Notes under the pieces: generated by a model | What the model saw: the letters and a program-made list of their open reading frames with translations, nothing else | Told to the model about the DNA's origin: nothing | Database searches by the model: none | IMG/VR virus record: IMGVR_UViG_3300038415_000462 | Span: 1-27,491 of that record | Direction: 5' to 3' (one strand) | DNA: 27,491 nucleotides | Origin: a virus | In this document: in pieces, positions 1 through 5,268 of the stretch | Position numbering within the stretch: the stretch's first letter is position 1 | Layout of the letters: each line of letters starts with the position of its first letter | Position numbers and translations under genes: made by a program

Positions 1-423
1 TTATCTGGGTGCTCGAACTTCAAGGGCAAAATCCTTATCGGAAAAAAAGAGATCAATATTGACGCCATGGGAAGGTTTATCAGGCGTGCCGCCGGTAAGG
101 TTCATGGTGATTGCTTTAACGTGTTCTTGTTCGTCGATCCTCCGCTTCAGGTCTTTGGCAAGGTCCGAAGAAATGTACCCAAATTGAACATCACCCCACC
201 AGACACCAATAGCATTGGGATCGTATTTATTGTCAGGTTCGGGTTTCAATTTCAGATACTGACCTGGTTTGGCATTGCGCTTGATGAGTGTTTGCCGATC
301 GGAGCCATCATCATTCTTTCGATCAACCCCAACGATCTTGGTATGAATAATATCTGGAGTTTCATCGTCACAATAAACCAAAACATCACCTTTGGGATTG
401 GCAGCTTTATCGATGAGCTTCAT
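1..423 (-). CDS. HIRAN-domain protein
   Basis: The 140-residue product has the core of the HIRAN domain at about residues 52-95: a conserved EPDNKYDPNAIGVW stretch followed by a FGYISSDLAKDL segment. In the family this is a small beta-barrel fold found alone in phages and bacteria and fused to HLTF-type DNA repair ATPases, where it binds DNA 3' ends. No helicase or nuclease domain is attached here, so it is the stand-alone type. A good ribosome site (GGAGGAAAATGCC) precedes the ATG. It is the last gene of a three-gene minus-strand group headed by the repressor and its start overlaps the end of the small membrane gene upstream. The role in the phage is not known; DNA-end or stalled-fork binding is inferred from the family only. 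Confidence 0.8.
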   Translation of the reverse strand: MKLIDKAANPKGDVLVYCDDETPDIIHTKIVGVDRKNDDGSDRQTLIKRNAKPGQYLKLKPEPDNKYDPNAIGVWWGDVQFGYISSDLAKDLKRRIDEQEHVKAITMNLTGGTPDKPSHGVNIDLFFSDKDFALEVRAPR

Positions 424-667
424 GGCATTTTCCTCCTTGCAAGATCAGGGCAAACGAGATGCCCCCACCGAAAACGATGGGGATGGCCATGATGTTGTGG
501 GGCATGATGGGCAGCAGGGCGAACATGCACAGGCTGGCCACCAGGGCGAAATGAACGGGGCGAGGCAGGGCCGGCCGGCGCAGGCTCAGCCAGATCACAT
601 GCAGCAGCACCAGGTATAGATCGAACTTAGGAAGTTTTCTTAGGTCGTTTGGATTCGGCGGCAACAT
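407..667 (-). CDS. small membrane protein, unidentified
   Basis: This 86-residue reading frame has a charged N-terminus followed by a hydrophobic stretch (about residues 13-24) and a long hydrophobic stretch (about residues 36-78) that could make two membrane helices. The chosen ATG is at 667 because a longer reading back to 757 would run inside the repressor gene; a weak GGGA ribosome site precedes it. It overlaps the end of the repressor gene by 41 bases and the start of the HIRAN gene by 17 bases, consistent with a translationally coupled minus-strand operon. I do not recognise a family. A superinfection-exclusion membrane protein would fit the position beside a repressor, but nothing in the sequence proves it. 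Confidence 0.45.
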   Translation of the reverse strand: MLPPNPNDLRKLPKFDLYLVLLHVIWLSLRRPALPRPVHFALVASLCMFALLPIMPHNIMAIPIVFGGGISFALILQGGKCHEAHR

Positions 668-1013
668 TTTTTTCCCGCTTTTCAGCAATGCGACGGCGCA
701 TCCGAATATATTCGATAACGTCGTTTTTGTCTTCTTCAGTGGGTAGTTGACTTGCAAGATGTGTAATCAATTCAATCAAATGGTCTTGTTTGGTTTTGGG
801 AGGCAGGAGACCGGCGGTTCGGAAAACATCCTCAGGTGGCAAATCAAAAGCGCGGGCAACGCCAAGACAGATATCGGGGCCAGGGTTGCGGTCTCCGCTA
901 AGGATAAGACTTAGGGTGGATGGGTTTATATCCGATCTCTTTGCTAATTCAGACTGAGACCAGCCACGTTCTTTCAATTCATCTTCAATTGCAGTTATGA
1001 ATAATTTATTCAT
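627..1013 (-). CDS. XRE-family transcriptional regulator, probable lysogeny repressor
   Basis: The 128-residue product begins with a typical XRE/Cro-C1 helix-turn-helix at about residues 5-60 (RGWSQSELAKRSDINPSTLS, then a GPDICLGVARAFDLPPEDVFRTAGLL helical end). The C-terminal part is a basic, charged helical tail ending KRPKKTS; there is no LexA/CI-type peptidase domain, so it is not a self-cleaving repressor. It is divergently oriented to the large rightward operon and faces a promoter region with repeated sites, the standard arrangement of a phage immunity gene. The ATG at 1013 was preferred over one 18 bases further out because the family usually starts close to the first helix. Function as the lysogeny repressor is inferred from family and position. 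Confidence 0.8.
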   Translation of the reverse strand: MNKLFITAIEDELKERGWSQSELAKRSDINPSTLSLILSGDRNPGPDICLGVARAFDLPPEDVFRTAGLLPPKTKQDHLIELITHLASQLPTEEDKNDVIEYIRMRRRIAEKREKNVAAESKRPKKTS

Positions 1014-1060
1014 CGTTGTAAAGTATTGCACAAATATGATTTGCTGTGGTCAATAAAACC

Positions 1061-1088
1061 TTGACAAATGAAATATAGTGTATATAAT
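1061..1088 (+). promoter_or_regulatory. sigma-70-type rightward early promoter
   Basis: TTGACA at 1061-1066 and TATAAT at 1083-1088 are both perfect consensus hexamers with a 16-base spacer. The start point would be near 1095, giving a leader of about 30 bases to the ATG at 1125. It points away from the repressor into the early operon and is flanked by repeated operator-like sequences, so it is the likely target of repression. Confidence 0.8.
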
Positions 1089-1100
1089 TTGCTCTGGTAA
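1072..1100 (-). promoter_or_regulatory. possible leftward promoter for the repressor group
   Basis: Read on the minus strand, TTACCA (1100-1095) and TATATT (1077-1072) are separated by 17 bases. This would transcribe the repressor with a leader of roughly 50 bases. Its -10 lies between the -35 and -10 of the rightward promoter, so the two would compete. Only 4/6 and 5/6 matches to consensus, so confidence is low. Confidence 0.35.
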
Positions 1101-1124
1101 AGTATTTATTGACTGGAGCAAAAG

Positions 1125-1400
1125 ATGGATGAGATTACCGAAAAGACCAAATATATTCCACGAATAATCAACTTACGGCCGGAAGTGTATGAGCTGGTCC
1201 AGGAGGAGGCGAAGCGGCGGCGCAACGGGCTGAAGGGCTTCTCGCTGACGCTGAACCAGATCGTGCTGGAATGGGCGGACGCGCACAATGTGGAGTTGCT
1301 GCCGGTAAATACGCGCGAGCTGCAGGACCTGCCGGCGGTGGAAAAGATTCTCGTTCCGGCAGAAACACCCCTGGAAAACGGGGTGCGGGCGGAGGCGTGA
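1125..1400 (+). CDS. small ribbon-helix-helix-like DNA-binding protein
   Basis: First gene of the rightward operon, about 30 bases after the predicted transcription start, with GGAG well placed before the ATG. The 91-residue product has a short strand-like segment (YIPRIINLRPEVYELV) followed by two helices containing EEAKRRR and SLTLNQIVLEWA, the pattern of a ribbon-helix-helix (CopG/Arc-like) DNA-binding unit in roughly residues 9-55. The rest is an unstructured, Pro/Glu-rich tail. A small regulator as the first early gene is usual in temperate phages (Cro-like or accessory repressor role), but the exact role here is inferred, and a structural rather than sequence match would be needed for certainty. 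Confidence 0.6.
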   Translation: MDEITEKTKYIPRIINLRPEVYELVQEEAKRRRNGLKGFSLTLNQIVLEWADAHNVELLPVNTRELQDLPAVEKILVPAETPLENGVRAEA

Positions 1401-1410
1401 AAAGGAGACT

Positions 1411-1890
1411 ATGGCGCGAATGACGATCGTTCTACCCGAGCAAGAAAAAAGTGCTCTTTATAGGCTTGCAGAACAAGGATTTAGGGAACCGCACGACCAG
1501 GTTGCTTTAATCATTCATAAGGAATTGGTGCAAGGAGGTCTTTTATCTCCAGTGCATGGTTCCTCAGAATGCCATATGGATGCTGAAAAGTTGGTAGCTG
1601 ATCGTAAGAAGCTCCTGGATTTGATGAGCACTTTTCCGGTCCTGGTAACAACCAATAATTGGTTCAGGGCATCGGACGGAAAGCAATATACCTGTGTGTG
1701 GGGACACGCCTCGATCATCTCTGCTACGGCACTGCTCGGCTTCGAACCGGCCCAAAGCACGAACTGGTTGATGGTCTTCGATGGCGGAAAACACACGCTG
1801 GTGGTCGGAGGCTGCCAGATCAATTACATCCAGATCTGTCCGGATGCGCCGGACGATAGCTTTATTTTGCGGGTTATTCCGGAGGGTTAG
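1411..1890 (+). CDS. ribbon-helix-helix-like N-terminus with unknown C-terminal domain
   Basis: A 159-residue protein preceded by AAAAGGAGACT. The N-terminal 45 residues (MARMTIVLPEQEKSALYRLA, then a second helix around DQVALIIHKELVQGGLL) fit a ribbon-helix-helix fold as used by small phage and plasmid regulators. From about residue 55 a separate part begins with a helix (MDAEKLVADRKKLLDLMSTF) and then mixed strands with several Trp and Cys residues that I do not recognise. The N-terminal half is AT-richer than the C-terminal half, which may hint at a domain fusion. The stop codon TAG is immediately followed by the ATG of the next gene, so the two are almost certainly co-translated. Confidence 0.65.
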   Translation: MARMTIVLPEQEKSALYRLAEQGFREPHDQVALIIHKELVQGGLLSPVHGSSECHMDAEKLVADRKKLLDLMSTFPVLVTTNNWFRASDGKQYTCVWGHASIISATALLGFEPAQSTNWLMVFDGGKHTLVVGGCQINYIQICPDAPDDSFILRVIPEG

Positions 1891-2175
1891 ATGCCAATAA
1901 TCTCGAATGGCCAGATCGTCAGACCAAGGACGTTCGATCCGGATGCGAAGACGAAGCCGGAGAGGGTGTTCGAGTTCATCGTGGCGTTCAAGCACGAACA
2001 TGATGGCAATTCTCCGACGATCCGGGAGATCATGGTGAACTGCAGGATCTCGTCCACCAGCATGGTTTGTTTCTACCTGAACCAGTTGGTGGCGAAAGGA
2101 TTGATCAAGCGGCCGGATGCCAACATCGAGGTGGTGGGCGGGAAGTGGATCTTCATCGGAGGTCATCATGGTTGA
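1891..2175 (+). CDS. LexA-type winged-helix DNA-binding protein without protease domain
   Basis: The 94-residue product matches the LexA N-terminal DNA-binding domain in layout: a first helix (ERVFEFIVAFKHEH), the signature NSPTIREIMVNCRISSTSMV that makes helices two and three, and a KGLIKRPD wing at about residues 67-75. In full-length LexA a Ser/Lys peptidase follows; here the gene ends right after the wing. Such short forms occur in phages and mobile elements and are thought to act as simple regulators, but this one has no sensor visible. It starts directly after the previous stop, and its end overlaps the next start by eight bases. Confidence 0.75.
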   Translation: MPIISNGQIVRPRTFDPDAKTKPERVFEFIVAFKHEHDGNSPTIREIMVNCRISSTSMVCFYLNQLVAKGLIKRPDANIEVVGGKWIFIGGHHG

Positions 2176-2425
2176 TCCTTATCGGAGCGGAGTGGCGGCG
2201 CTGTTCGCCGGGCACGCCAGGCAGGCGCTCTCGGTCCGGTTTGTGAGCAAGGTGAACCTGCTGTACAAATCTGCGCCACTGGTTAGCCAGGGCGAATTCG
2301 TGGAAGCGGTCGAGGCGTGGCCTTACCAGTATTCGATCCGAATCAACGGGGCGCATCATCCGGTCGGGGTCGTTGCGGCGAAATGGATCAACATCCTGGC
2401 CGGTCGGAAAGTGGTGGAGGAGTGA
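2168..2425 (+). CDS. hypothetical phage protein
   Basis: An 85-residue soluble protein starting at an ATG with a very good ribosome site (GGAGGTCATC). A longer reading from 2117 exists but would overlap the LexA-like gene by 59 bases and lacks a site, so 2168 is preferred. The sequence looks like a small alpha/beta protein with VRFVSKVNLLYKSAPLV and YQYSIRINGAHHPVGVVAAK segments suggesting strands. No motif is recognised. It sits in the run of early genes with overlapping starts and stops, so it is translated as part of the operon. Confidence 0.6.
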   Translation: MVDPYRSGVAALFAGHARQALSVRFVSKVNLLYKSAPLVSQGEFVEAVEAWPYQYSIRINGAHHPVGVVAAKWINILAGRKVVEE

Positions 2426-2426
2426 C

Positions 2427-2594
2427 ATGACCCCAAAGGAACCAAGAAAAGTGGAAGCAAGGAACATGAACACGGATGAATTCCTGTTGATCAGCATGAT
2501 CATCGGGTGCTTGATGTTCTTCGTGATGGTGGCCGGGGTGATCGGGGCAATCGACCTGGTCCGGACCGTGATCATCAAAATCTTGGGAGGCTGA
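2427..2594 (+). CDS. single-span small membrane protein
   Basis: A 55-residue protein beginning one base after the previous stop, with GGAGGAGTGAC upstream. After a charged start (PKEPRKVEARNMNTDE) comes one long hydrophobic segment of about 27 residues (containing LLISMIIGCLMFFVMVAGV), then a short tail ending LGG. This is one transmembrane helix with the N-terminus probably inside. No family is recognised. Small single-span proteins are common in early phage operons; no specific role can be given. Confidence 0.55.
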   Translation: MTPKEPRKVEARNMNTDEFLLISMIIGCLMFFVMVAGVIGAIDLVRTVIIKILGG

Positions 2595-2597
2595 GCG

Positions 2598-2816
2598 ATG
2601 GGCAACGTGAGCGGGATCCGGTTCGAGCCACTGTATTTTCGGCTCAGGCCACGCGGGAAGAAAATGTATTTTGCCGGGCTGCGTAGACTGAAGGTGACCC
2701 GGTATTCGCACACACGCGGGTTCAAGACAGCCTCGGCGGCGCTGGAGTATGCCAGGCGCTGGGCGAAGAAGGCAGACCGGCTAATCAATGTTTCCGTGGG
2801 CAAGGAGGCGGCATGA
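2598..2816 (+). CDS. small basic hypothetical protein
   Basis: This 72-residue protein is strongly basic, with Arg/Lys clusters (RLRPRGKKM, RRLKVTRYSHTRG, ARRWAKKADR). A helix rich in Ala and Arg lies at about residues 45-60. Such composition suggests nucleic acid binding, but there is no recognisable domain. It follows the membrane gene by three bases, and its stop overlaps the next start as ATGA. It would be read in the same operon as its neighbours. Confidence 0.6.
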   Translation: MGNVSGIRFEPLYFRLRPRGKKMYFAGLRRLKVTRYSHTRGFKTASAALEYARRWAKKADRLINVSVGKEAA

Positions 2817-3076
2817 CATACACGTACCAATTGCTGGATGCCAATACACCCGGCAGTTTGAGTGAAGTGGTCAACGATGCGTTGGCCAAGGGCTGGGAGC
2901 TGTGGGGCAGTCCGTTCTGGGGGCATAGTTATTGTCAGGCGGTGGTGAAGTGGGAAGAGAAGATCCACGACACGATTGAAGAGATGACAAGTGGCGATGT
3001 AATTCAGTTCGAGAGAGGCCCAGGTGGTTACGATCCCGAAACCAGCCATTTTCAATTCGGATGCCGATATGAGTGA
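2813..3076 (+). CDS. DUF1737-like protein
   Basis: The 87-residue product carries the pattern of the DUF1737 family in its first 50 residues: a YTYQLLDA strand, a helix leading to DALAKGWELWGSPFW, and a YCQAVVKW strand. Family members are small proteins of unknown function, common in phage and bacterial genomes. The remainder (about residues 52-87) is an acidic helix followed by a Gly/Phe-rich tail of unknown role. It overlaps the previous gene by four bases (ATGA) and the following one by eight, indicating translational coupling. Confidence 0.6.
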   Translation: MTYTYQLLDANTPGSLSEVVNDALAKGWELWGSPFWGHSYCQAVVKWEEKIHDTIEEMTSGDVIQFERGPGGYDPETSHFQFGCRYE

Positions 3077-3491
3077 CATCTTCCAGTCGACGGAAGTGTG
3101 GTGCATTGTGCTGCCGGGACTGGGGCGCGTGTTCCTGCAGGAGCATAACCAGCAGCCCGGGCGGATAGTGATCTGCCGGAAATGCCAGGGAGCGATCGAG
3201 CCGGGTACGGGTTGCCGGTTCGTGCAGGAACGGAACCTTGGGCGGATGCAACCCGTGACAAAGGGGAACGGGTATCTGTGCCGGACGTGCATCAAGCACG
3301 GGCTGCAGGAAACGGCCCGGTGGCAATTCAACGACACGGAAGCCAGTTTGTTCAAGGCAAACGGGTACACGCTCAAGCCGATCGAGGGACAGCGCCTGGC
3401 AGATCTGTGGATGCTGAACGGGACGGCGGGACTGATGGCCGGGATCCGGGAAGCGCTGGAAGTACCGCAAGTGATCATGAGGAAAGGATAA
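3069..3491 (+). CDS. zinc-ribbon-like hypothetical protein
   Basis: The 140-residue product contains three cysteine groups: CRKC at about residues 36-39, a lone Cys in PGTGC, and CRTC near residues 71-74, an arrangement that fits a zinc ribbon. The part before is beta-rich (VWCIVLPGLGRVFLQEH) and the part after is helical. The ATG at 3069 is chosen because it overlaps the upstream stop by eight bases in the same manner as other gene pairs here. An earlier ATG at 3024 would deepen the overlap. Function unknown; zinc binding is inferred only from Cys spacing. Confidence 0.6.
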   Translation: MSDIFQSTEVWCIVLPGLGRVFLQEHNQQPGRIVICRKCQGAIEPGTGCRFVQERNLGRMQPVTKGNGYLCRTCIKHGLQETARWQFNDTEASLFKANGYTLKPIEGQRLADLWMLNGTAGLMAGIREALEVPQVIMRKG

Positions 3492-3495
3492 CTCG

Positions 3496-3861
3496 ATGGA
3501 ATCGTCTTTGCAAACAATGCCCGCATTTTGGCCGGTTTTTGGCCTGGTACTGGTAAGCCTGGTGCTGTTCGGGCTGGCTTACAACAAGCTGACGACGTAC
3601 CTGGAACGCACCGGACGAGATCGTGGGTTCGTGAGCCTGCTGGTAGCGGCCGGGGCGGCTGTGACGATCCTGGCGACGGGGCTGCTGATCGGGCTGGTGA
3701 ATGCGTTGATCGTGCTGGCGTGCTTTGCGGCCAGCGGGGCGCCGATGATGATCGGGTCGATCAAGCGCTACGTGGACGCCCGGGCGGCGGATGAAAAAGC
3801 CGCGCGGCAGATGGTCAAGGAGGCCCTGGATGAGTCACCCAGCCCAAGTAGGCAAGAATAA
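3496..3861 (+). CDS. small multi-span membrane protein
   Basis: A 121-residue protein preceded by GGAAAGGATAACTCG. It has one hydrophobic segment at about residues 11-30 and a long hydrophobic region at 45-85 that can hold two more helices (LLVAAGAAVTILATGLLIGL and VNALIVLACFAASGAPMMIG). The C-terminal 35 residues are charged and helical (RAADEKAARQMVKEALDE), probably cytoplasmic. No family is recognised. It is not obviously a holin: it lies in the early block far from any lysis gene, and its last 32 bases overlap the next gene. Confidence 0.6.
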   Translation: MESSLQTMPAFWPVFGLVLVSLVLFGLAYNKLTTYLERTGRDRGFVSLLVAAGAAVTILATGLLIGLVNALIVLACFAASGAPMMIGSIKRYVDARAADEKAARQMVKEALDESPSPSRQE

Positions 3862-4054
3862 TTTCAACCAGGCGGTGGCGCGCGGGCGGCTGGCGAACAT
3901 GTTTGCCCGCAAGAACCTATCACGGATCGTGGAGGAGCAGCCCGGGCCGCAGGTGACAGCGCTGCTGATCGCCCGGGCCAGTTTGAATTTGGGCGAGATC
4001 GGGGATGTATTCGACGAGCTGGAGCAGATCGGACGGAAGGCAAGAGGAAAGTGA
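3830..4054 (+). CDS. small hypothetical protein
   Basis: A 74-residue, mostly helical protein. The ATG at 3830 has an excellent ribosome site (AAGGAGGCCCTGG) inside the end of the membrane gene, giving a 32-base overlap; starts further upstream in this frame lack such a site. The C-terminal half (IVEEQPGPQVTALLIARASL, then GEIGDVFDELEQIGRKARG) looks like two amphipathic helices. No family recognised. Confidence 0.55.
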   Translation: MSHPAQVGKNNFNQAVARGRLANMFARKNLSRIVEEQPGPQVTALLIARASLNLGEIGDVFDELEQIGRKARGK

Positions 4055-4112
4055 ATGAACCGGGGCGAGGTGCCCCGTTTCAGACAAAACCTTAGCAGGG
4101 TTTAGCGGTAGA

Positions 4113-4145
4113 GCGCCCGGGGTACACCTCCCAGACCCCGGGCGC
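4113..4145 (+). other. strong GC-rich hairpin in the 4055-4178 gap
   Basis: GCGCCCGGGGT (4113-4123) and ACCCCGGGCGC (4135-4145) form a perfect 11-bp stem with an 11-base loop. No T-run follows on the plus strand, so it is not a textbook terminator. The bases just before it (TAGCGGTAGAGC, 4103-4114) look like a tRNA D-arm, but no T-arm or acceptor partner follows. It may be a degraded tRNA-like remnant or an mRNA-stabilising structure. The rest of the 124-base gap holds only the ribosome site of the next gene. Confidence 0.5.
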
Positions 4146-4178
4146 GACCGAAAAGAGAAACAAGAAAAGGAGAACAGA

Positions 4179-4421
4179 ATGACAGAAGCATCGAGAGTTC
4201 GTTGTAAGTTTCGCTGTAACCAAATTACCAAACGACGTGAAAGTTATCCGCCGCCCGGAAGATTCCTTTTTGAAGCTCAATTTTCTGCGGTCAGCGAGGG
4301 CAGCGAAGAAAATAAGAAATTCTTCGCCTACACTCCCAGCGGGAACCTGAGCGTTGGCGCTTATCAGGAGGATCTTTTCGAAGTCGGAAAAGAATATTAC
4401 CTGGACATCAGCCCGGCTTAA
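4179..4421 (+). CDS. conserved phage hypothetical protein
   Basis: An 80-residue protein with a good ribosome site (AAAAGGAGAACAGA). The pattern is that of a small beta-barrel-like protein frequently seen in phage early regions: VRCKFRCNQITKR at the start, GSEENKKFFAYTPSG in the middle and FEVGKEYYLDISPA at the end. I recognise the SEEN, TPSG and PGKEYY-like motifs as recurrent in uncharacterised phage proteins but know no experimental function. It is bounded by a hairpin-bearing gap on the left and a 328-base non-coding, structured region on the right, so it may be a separate transcript segment. Confidence 0.7.
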   Translation: MTEASRVRCKFRCNQITKRRESYPPPGRFLFEAQFSAVSEGSEENKKFFAYTPSGNLSVGAYQEDLFEVGKEYYLDISPA

Positions 4422-4488
4422 AACAAAAACCCAAATTGAGGAGACTGTCGCCGGATTACATCGGGTAGGAAACTGCGTAGTGATCCGG

Positions 4489-4540
4489 GGTGGCGCTGGG
4501 CGGCCGGCATGGGCCGGTGCAGGTTCGAGACCTGCCCACC
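4489..4540 (+). ncRNA. tRNA-like fold lacking a D-arm, tentative
   Basis: GCAGG-TTCGAGA-CCTGC at 4519-4535 is a perfect tRNA T-arm (5-bp stem, 7-base TTCRANN loop). The bases directly after it, CCACC (4536-4540), pair with GGTGG at 4489-4493 as the acceptor stem of a tRNA would. Between them a 5-bp stem (4501-4505 with 4512-4516) closes a six-base loop GGCATG, which contains CAT where an anticodon would be. There is no room for a D-arm, and the acceptor pairing is only five base pairs, so this is not a normal bacterial tRNA. It may be a tRNA mimic, a remnant, or chance. Confidence 0.25.
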
Positions 4541-4696
4541 AACATACCCATAATGATAGGCCGGTAGTACCTGGAAAGGGTGTAGCGGCTGCGGTTGACT
4601 TGGGTGACGCAGCCAGGCCGGACCAGCGGAAACCAAAGCGCCCAAGCGAGAACCCGGCCAGGCACGCTTGAAAGGTGAGTGTGCCCAAAATAGACA

Positions 4697-4728
4697 GGGA
4701 GCAGGCGGATCTGGTGAAGCCTGCTCCC
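4697..4728 (+). promoter_or_regulatory. perfect 10-bp hairpin just upstream of the 4750 gene
   Basis: GGGAGCAGGC (4697-4706) and GCCTGCTCCC (4719-4728) pair perfectly around a 12-base loop. It ends about 12 bases before the ribosome site (AAGGAAGAG) of the gene at 4750. An A-rich stretch follows, so it is not a plus-strand intrinsic terminator. It could be an RNA processing or translational control element. Confidence 0.5.
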
Positions 4729-4749
4729 GAAAAAGAACAAGGAAGAGAA

Positions 4750-5031
4750 ATGAAAAAAATACCGATCGGTGCGCTGAAAGAATTTGCCAATAAATATGGC
4801 TGCGACCACGTGATCGTGTTCGCGACCACCGGCAAGATCGAGCATGTCGCTACCTGGGGAAGAAGCATCAAGGATTGTGACCAGGCTGCCCAATTTGGCG
4901 ACATGATGAAAGATGTCTTGGGATGGCCGAAAAGTCTACATGCGGTTCCCAACAGGGTGAAGCGCTTGCAGGAGCGGGTCAAAGAGCTTGAAGGCGTATT
5001 GGATGAAATTGAAGCGGAAAAGCGAGGATGA
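4750..5031 (+). CDS. conserved phage hypothetical protein
   Basis: A 93-residue protein. It starts KKIPIGALKEFANKYGC and continues with VIVFATTGKIEHVATWG, then DCDQAAQFGDMMKDVLGWP and a coiled-coil tail (RVKRLQERVKELEGVLDEIE). The central strand-helix pattern with a conserved DCDQAA and GWP is one I associate with recurring uncharacterised phage proteins. The ATG at 4750 with AAGGAAGAGAA before it is preferred over a GTG at 4675, because the extra 25 residues would be encoded by the hairpin at 4697-4728. No function known. Confidence 0.7.
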   Translation: MKKIPIGALKEFANKYGCDHVIVFATTGKIEHVATWGRSIKDCDQAAQFGDMMKDVLGWPKSLHAVPNRVKRLQERVKELEGVLDEIEAEKRG

Positions 5032-5035
5032 AATC

Positions 5036-5254
5036 ATGGAATTTCCAGTGGCGAAAGTGAAGGCGATCCGGGCGGATATCGGGGCAGGCAAGCTGCACCT
5101 GGCGTTCGAGATCAAGCTGGACGAGCGGACGCTGGAGCTGGCGCAGGCGCTGGCGGCGGGCGCGGATGCGAGCGGCGGACATGCCTCGCTGGAGGTGGAG
5201 CTGGCGCAGCCAGGGCTGCCGGGGCTGAGCGTGTTGAACCGGGAAACCGGGTAG
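5036..5254 (+). CDS. small hypothetical protein
   Basis: A 72-residue protein starting four bases after the previous stop, with GAGG at 5025-5028 as ribosome site. The first half forms probable strands and a helix (VAKVKAIRADIGAGKLHL, LDERTLELAQALAAG); the second half is Gly/Ala/Leu-rich and probably loose. No motif recognised. Strong third-position G/C preference agrees with its being a real gene of this operon. Confidence 0.55.
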   Translation: MEFPVAKVKAIRADIGAGKLHLAFEIKLDERTLELAQALAAGADASGGHASLEVELAQPGLPGLSVLNRETG

Positions 5255-5268
5255 ATCCAGGAGGAAGC

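Larger units (their letters stand above)
1040..1122. promoter_or_regulatory. operator-like repeats in the divergent control region
   Basis: TTTGCTGTGGTCAA (1040-1053) and TTTGCTCTGGTAA (1088-1100) are near-identical direct repeats 48 bases apart that flank the rightward promoter. The second also forms an imperfect inverted repeat with ACTGGAGCAAA at 1112-1122 (9 of 11 positions pair). A further AAAGTATT motif occurs at 1020-1027 and 1099-1106. These are plausible binding sites for the XRE regulator; the half-site assignment is inferred. Confidence 0.5.
4422..4749 (+). other. 328-base intergenic region rich in RNA-like hairpins
   Basis: No convincing gene lies here; reading frames that cross it have poor composition and no ribosome sites. 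Several pairings are visible: CGGCC/GGCCG (4501-4505 with 4512-4516), GCAGG/CCTGC (4519-4523 with 4531-4535), GGCTGCG/CGCAGCC (4587-4593 with 4608-4614), GGCCGG/CCGGCC (4559-4564 with 4654-4659, enclosing the former) and a 10-bp stem at 4697-4728. The density of complementary arms suggests a structured RNA, leader or origin-like region. No known riboswitch class is recognised. Confidence 0.45.

Noticed and set aside
2153-3526. Long open frame on the minus strand (457 codons) opposite the early genes
   Set aside because: It lies antisense to several small genes with good ribosome sites and recognisable features (DUF1737-like, Cys motifs). Its own product has no domain pattern and a composition typical of an antisense shadow in GC-rich DNA.
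3496-3861. Holin
   Set aside because: Three hydrophobic segments and a charged tail fit the outline, but it lies in the early block with no endolysin nearby, and holins cannot be recognised from hydrophobicity alone.
4354-4671. Plus-strand frame over the hairpin-rich gap
   Set aside because: Its start is inside the previous gene, it has no ribosome site, and the Gly/Ala/Pro/Arg-rich translation follows the palindromes rather than a protein pattern.
4422-4749. tmRNA in the hairpin-rich gap
   Set aside because: The length and a T-arm are suggestive, but no tag reading frame ending in an Ala-Ala type tail and no matching acceptor stem of normal length were found.
4092-4982. Minus-strand open frame of 296 codons
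   Set aside because: It crosses hairpins and two plus-strand genes with conserved phage patterns, has no ribosome site and a low-complexity Ser/Ala/Phe composition.
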